Positions 62,201 through 64,000 of a stretch of 64,000 nucleotides of DNA are shown in pieces. The stretch's first letter is position 1, and the number at the start of each line of letters is the position of its first letter. The stretch lies in NCBI RefSeq assembly GCF_001277995.1, contig NZ_CP009220.1:2356001-2420000 (forward strand). The letters run 5' to 3'. The notes under the pieces were generated by a model, which did no database searches, was not told the origin of the DNA, and worked only from the letters and a program-made list of their open reading frames with translations. A program made the position numbers and the translations under genes. Origin of the DNA: Corynebacterium deserti GIMN1.010. GTDB lineage: Bacteria > Actinomycetota > Actinomycetes > Mycobacteriales > Mycobacteriaceae.

Positions 62201-64000
62201 TGATGGATCAAAGCGGTAGACGGTGGTGTTGCGTTTTTGTTCATTGGTGCCGCCACCAACCTGGCCGGTGAAGTAGAAAACACCGGTAGGAGTCACACCC
62301 AATGCATTAGACGTTTGACCGCCCGGCAGAGTGATGGTGGAGTTTGCCATCGTCGAAGCAGCCGCGTTGATGCTCGTCTCAGCAGAGTTGTGGCTGAGAG
62401 TTTGGATGAAGGTCTGAGCAGACTGGGTGGAGTTTCGCGCCAAGGTGAAATAGTTAGTACCCGGATTCACACACACCTGGGAAGTCGTTGAACGAGCATT
62501 AACACGCAGATCCGGCTGAGCCAAGTTGCCGTTGACAAAACCCTGGTTTTCCCGAGTTGCAGTACTTGCCCATGAGTAACCGACCATAGAACCCATAGGT
62601 GTAATGCGGTACCGGCTGTTGCTGTTTACCTGAACAATGGTGTGAGTAGATCCGTTGAGACCACGAAGAGTATCGAGCTTGAAATATCCAGGTCGTGGAT
62701 CCTGATCCATTGATTCAGGGTGGCACGGCGCGGTGGTGCAGTCAGTAACGTAGTACTCGCTTGACCAGTTGGAATTGCTCACGCGAGGTCCCTCAACCTT
62801 GACGGTGGCGTTACCCACCGGGTTTCCAGAACCATCCAGAACAGACCACGACATGGTTGAAGAGGTAGTCAGGCTGAAAACACCCATGTCACGGGTACCA
62901 GCAGCAGTACCAGAGGTGGTAATCGCATTGGAATTTACCCAGCTGTAGCCAACTGGAGCATCAATGGGTGTCGCGTAATACGTGGTGGTGCGGGAAACAG
63001 GCGAAGTTTCAAAGCCACCAGTGCTGCCCACGCGATAGATCGTGGAAACCTTGAACTTTCCTGGCTCAGGATCAAGATCCATAAGAAGTGGGGAACATGG
63101 TGCCTCAACACAGTCTTGGACACGGACTGCCCCGGTGCCTGAAGAAGAGGTGGCCAGCTGCACGATGGCGCCACCCACAGGCATTCCACTTTGCTCAACG
63201 CTCCAGCTCACGGCAGGACCAGTGGTCATCTGCAATGCATTTGGAAACATGTAACCAGGCTGGTTGGTTGGCCACTGGCTGGTTGGCATGGTGTTGGTGC
63301 TGTTGGACATGTGTACCCAGTCGGTATTGGCCCACTCGAAACCAGCTGGCACATTCGCGGTAGAAGGCCGGATTCGAAAGACCGAGCCGTGAGTAATCGC
63401 TTGGTAACCAGTTTGGGTACCAACCTGACGCTGGGTGATTGCAAACTTTCCAGGGTTTGGGTCCTTATCCAACGAGTCCGCACAACCAGTTACATCGGCA
63501 GCAACGCAGTCGACGACATCCCAGGAAGTTCCCCAACCTACAAAAAACCAACCACTTCGAGGACCAGAGACCGTCACGGTCGTGCCGCCAACGTACTCGT
63601 CGCCGTTCTTAACTTCCCACGCAATGTGGGTTTCGTTGAGAGTGAACGGAATCTCGCCGACAAGGGCTGCAGAAAAAGAGTTCAGAAGGTCAGCAGTTTC
63701 GCTTAACAAACTCTCGGCGGGTACCTCGAGTTCCGGATCGACAAGCTCTGGGTCTACAGATGGTTCAGAAATGTCATTTGACGAATCATCGAGAACGTCC
63801 AGATCGGATTCAGGTGCATCGAAATCGGTTTCCGGCAAGACTTCCGCGTCTTCAAGGTCCGTAAGTGTGACCAATGAATCGGAATTTTCAATTACTGGCA
63901 CCGCACCAGCAGAAAAAGGTGATGTGACAACAAACAACGAGGCCAAGCCCATTGCAAGAGTCATCTTCACTAGGGCGCACGCTCGATCAAAGCGCTTCCT
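59222..64000 (-). CDS. Large tip-like adhesin, LPLAG sorting signal (5' end outside window)
   Basis: The protein of at least 1590 residues is anchored by LPLAG, a hydrophobic segment and WRRRE. The frame is open to base 64000 with RKRFDRACALVKMTLAMGLA, so the true start lies upstream; the GTG at 63970 is less likely because it would cut off the basic part of the signal peptide. After an acidic stretch come three tandem repeats of about 110 residues (about 114-224, 253-362, 375-490 counted from 63970), then a beta-propeller-like region (about 540-780), DUF11-type domains (LNISKTSTPESETAVNQGDVVDF), and a terminal SpaA-like domain (YWLVETKAPTHQ). No von Willebrand A domain was seen. Confidence 0.88.
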   Translation of the reverse strand, partial: RKRFDRACALVKMTLAMGLASLFVVTSPFSAGAVPVIENSDSLVTLTDLEDAEVLPETDFDAPESDLDVLDDSSNDISEPSVDPELVDPELEVPAESLLSETADLLNSFSAALVGEIPFTLNETHIAWEVKNGDEYVGGTTVTVSGPRSGWFFVGWGTSWDVVDCVAADVTGCADSLDKDPNPGKFAITQRQVGTQTGYQAITHGSVFRIRPSTANVPAGFEWANTDWVHMSNSTNTMPTSQWPTNQPGYMFPNALQMTTGPAVSWSVEQSGMPVGGAIVQLATSSSGTGAVRVQDCVEAPCSPLLMDLDPEPGKFKVSTIYRVGSTGGFETSPVSRTTTYYATPIDAPVGYSWVNSNAITTSGTAAGTRDMGVFSLTTSSTMSWSVLDGSGNPVGNATVKVEGPRVSNSNWSSEYYVTDCTTAPCHPESMDQDPRPGYFKLDTLRGLNGSTHTIVQVNSNSRYRITPMGSMVGYSWASTATRENQGFVNGNLAQPDLRVNARSTTSQVCVNPGTNYFTLARNSTQSAQTFIQTLSHNSAETSINAAASTMANSTITLPGGQTSNALGVTPTGVFYFTGQVGGGTNEQKRNTTVYRFDPSSDTAPYPVFNMDLLSPTTGTVVSGDATIYQGREEFYYAYYSTSPDLVNGQKGIRFHLYRYSHGNGDRTGEVRHVDVPRQSDFPDNEYNGDFSFDAQNNLQFIISDFSSRVVSGSVAVSDFQPTSSAHTLPDVTTVTGTSNYGTISSGAINGITYTANGRAIVQQTSGNSNSLVTLPNFNRQGARTFSSNTYVDLAGCAKPLTITVQKNLAGDRVEPDDQFQLSASRQSGTQTINFESATTTGTASGIQREQVGPFVATMDGTFRATETLVNANEENYTTTWACRVQDSEGNASAPFAQGEGRSLSFALTGAGVPAAVKPGSSLVCVFTNVPQREVLNISKTSTPESETAVNQGDVVDFHLNFDNTTGTLPARIDHRDYLKDVLDDADFVGSDGSISQLPNVSQTGGTLTTQWDAQGGFMHITGQIPVGQSIVVSYSVKVKPNSDDLEGRQNNENGNYGFYLQNYLARSDAELPDYCASGESEGIYCTTHPVNAWTVYKEARPASGARLHAGGNAHYRIVAEKLTPQTTIQDLVITDDLTNVFKSAGFDPDAAVPGGALARGVYFFDAEDNSLAATNDVNVNADITGNATNAVAAYAGEAGVPNPVQVDGRWLIQSAPIAVPKNAERVELWFAVEAGESNEFPGAWPTNGMGNEQAPVSGAKFTNFVTATASQNPAVCVTGQVLGDPNVQGIDPNFPLNCQVTHELQENYFTIRKDAQGPGVDQVNLNEFGGVSNSAYGFDTTGMWNMIGHQFEIRDNINGQPSANPSVKLCRTDYNPDNGWDGTTWTADVSGADWGEGSETLAAIKRWNNAHPEAEDQLPLCALIYEQGDTENLAASTAGGQTGRWRSENLTAGNYWLVETKAPTHQISTNGTQKRAVPGIQLLAEPVAFTVWPDAAGESPSAGGANYGLGQLDVSPSGSFDDWQDRCIPGNNVGDRPTACVNPTGYLFLVKDVTTISLPLAGGEGTAWLTFAGLVLLVLAGIGVFVWRRRE

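Overview
The window comes from a Corynebacterium of the C. glutamicum group. Diagnostic signs are a RamA-type LuxR regulator divergent from cysK-cysE, the block serB / ctaD / nrdF / ftn / gntR1 / nrdEIH, a class Ib ribonucleotide reductase, a MurA with Asp in place of the usual active-site Cys lying upstream of an rrn operon with no spacer tRNA, and GlxR/NrdR/DtxR-like operators. No species name is claimed: several proteins look close to C. glutamicum, but the window carries accessory genes (pilus cluster, IS, LGFP-phospholipase genes).

Layout. 1-10.2 kb holds core genes: clpS and a DUF2017 gene, a CAP-domain gene overlapping pncB, a DinG-type helicase, a membrane protein, a Pth2-like gene overlapping serB, and ctaD. 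10.7-11.3 kb is a frameshifted isochorismatase-family pseudogene. 11.3-19.7 kb is a metal and deoxyribonucleotide block: nrdF, ftn, gntR1, a Mn-type DtxR-family regulator, a cation exchanger behind a yybP-ykoY (Mn2+) riboswitch, and nrdHIE behind a NrdR box pair. 20-28.3 kb holds rpmJ (zinc-free L36), nadE, a flavin-binding protein, an AcuI-like reductase, tRNA-Ala, a DsbA-like protein, pgm, a crcB pair, a DUF1445 hydro-lyase and a DUF1648 membrane protein.

28.3-34.7 kb is a more AT-rich accessory stretch: a small operon encoding a secreted N-terminal piece, an LGFP-repeat/phospholipase A2 protein separated from it by one in-frame stop, and a small membrane protein; then a DAACS symporter and an IS3-family element. 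34.7-38.1 kb is a MacB/FtsX-like ABC exporter. 38.3-43.5 kb is a complete rrn operon on the minus strand (16S-23S-5S), followed upstream by murA, ramA, cysK, cysE and a small GNAT gene.

49-52.3 kb holds tRNA-Phe, tRNA-Asp, sucD-sucC, a second identical tRNA-Asp and tRNA-Glu; a 78-bp direct repeat containing tRNA-Asp brackets sucCD. After a FrnE-like DsbA protein and an alpha/beta hydrolase, 54-64 kb is a sortase-assembled pilus cluster: large tip-like adhesin (running off the window), major pilin, class C sortase, second pilin, second class C sortase.

The strongest second-look items are the Mn2+ riboswitch whose expression platform can be read directly, the interrupted LGFP-PLA2 gene with its small membrane partner, the two-pilin/two-sortase cluster, and the tRNA-Asp repeat flanking sucCD.
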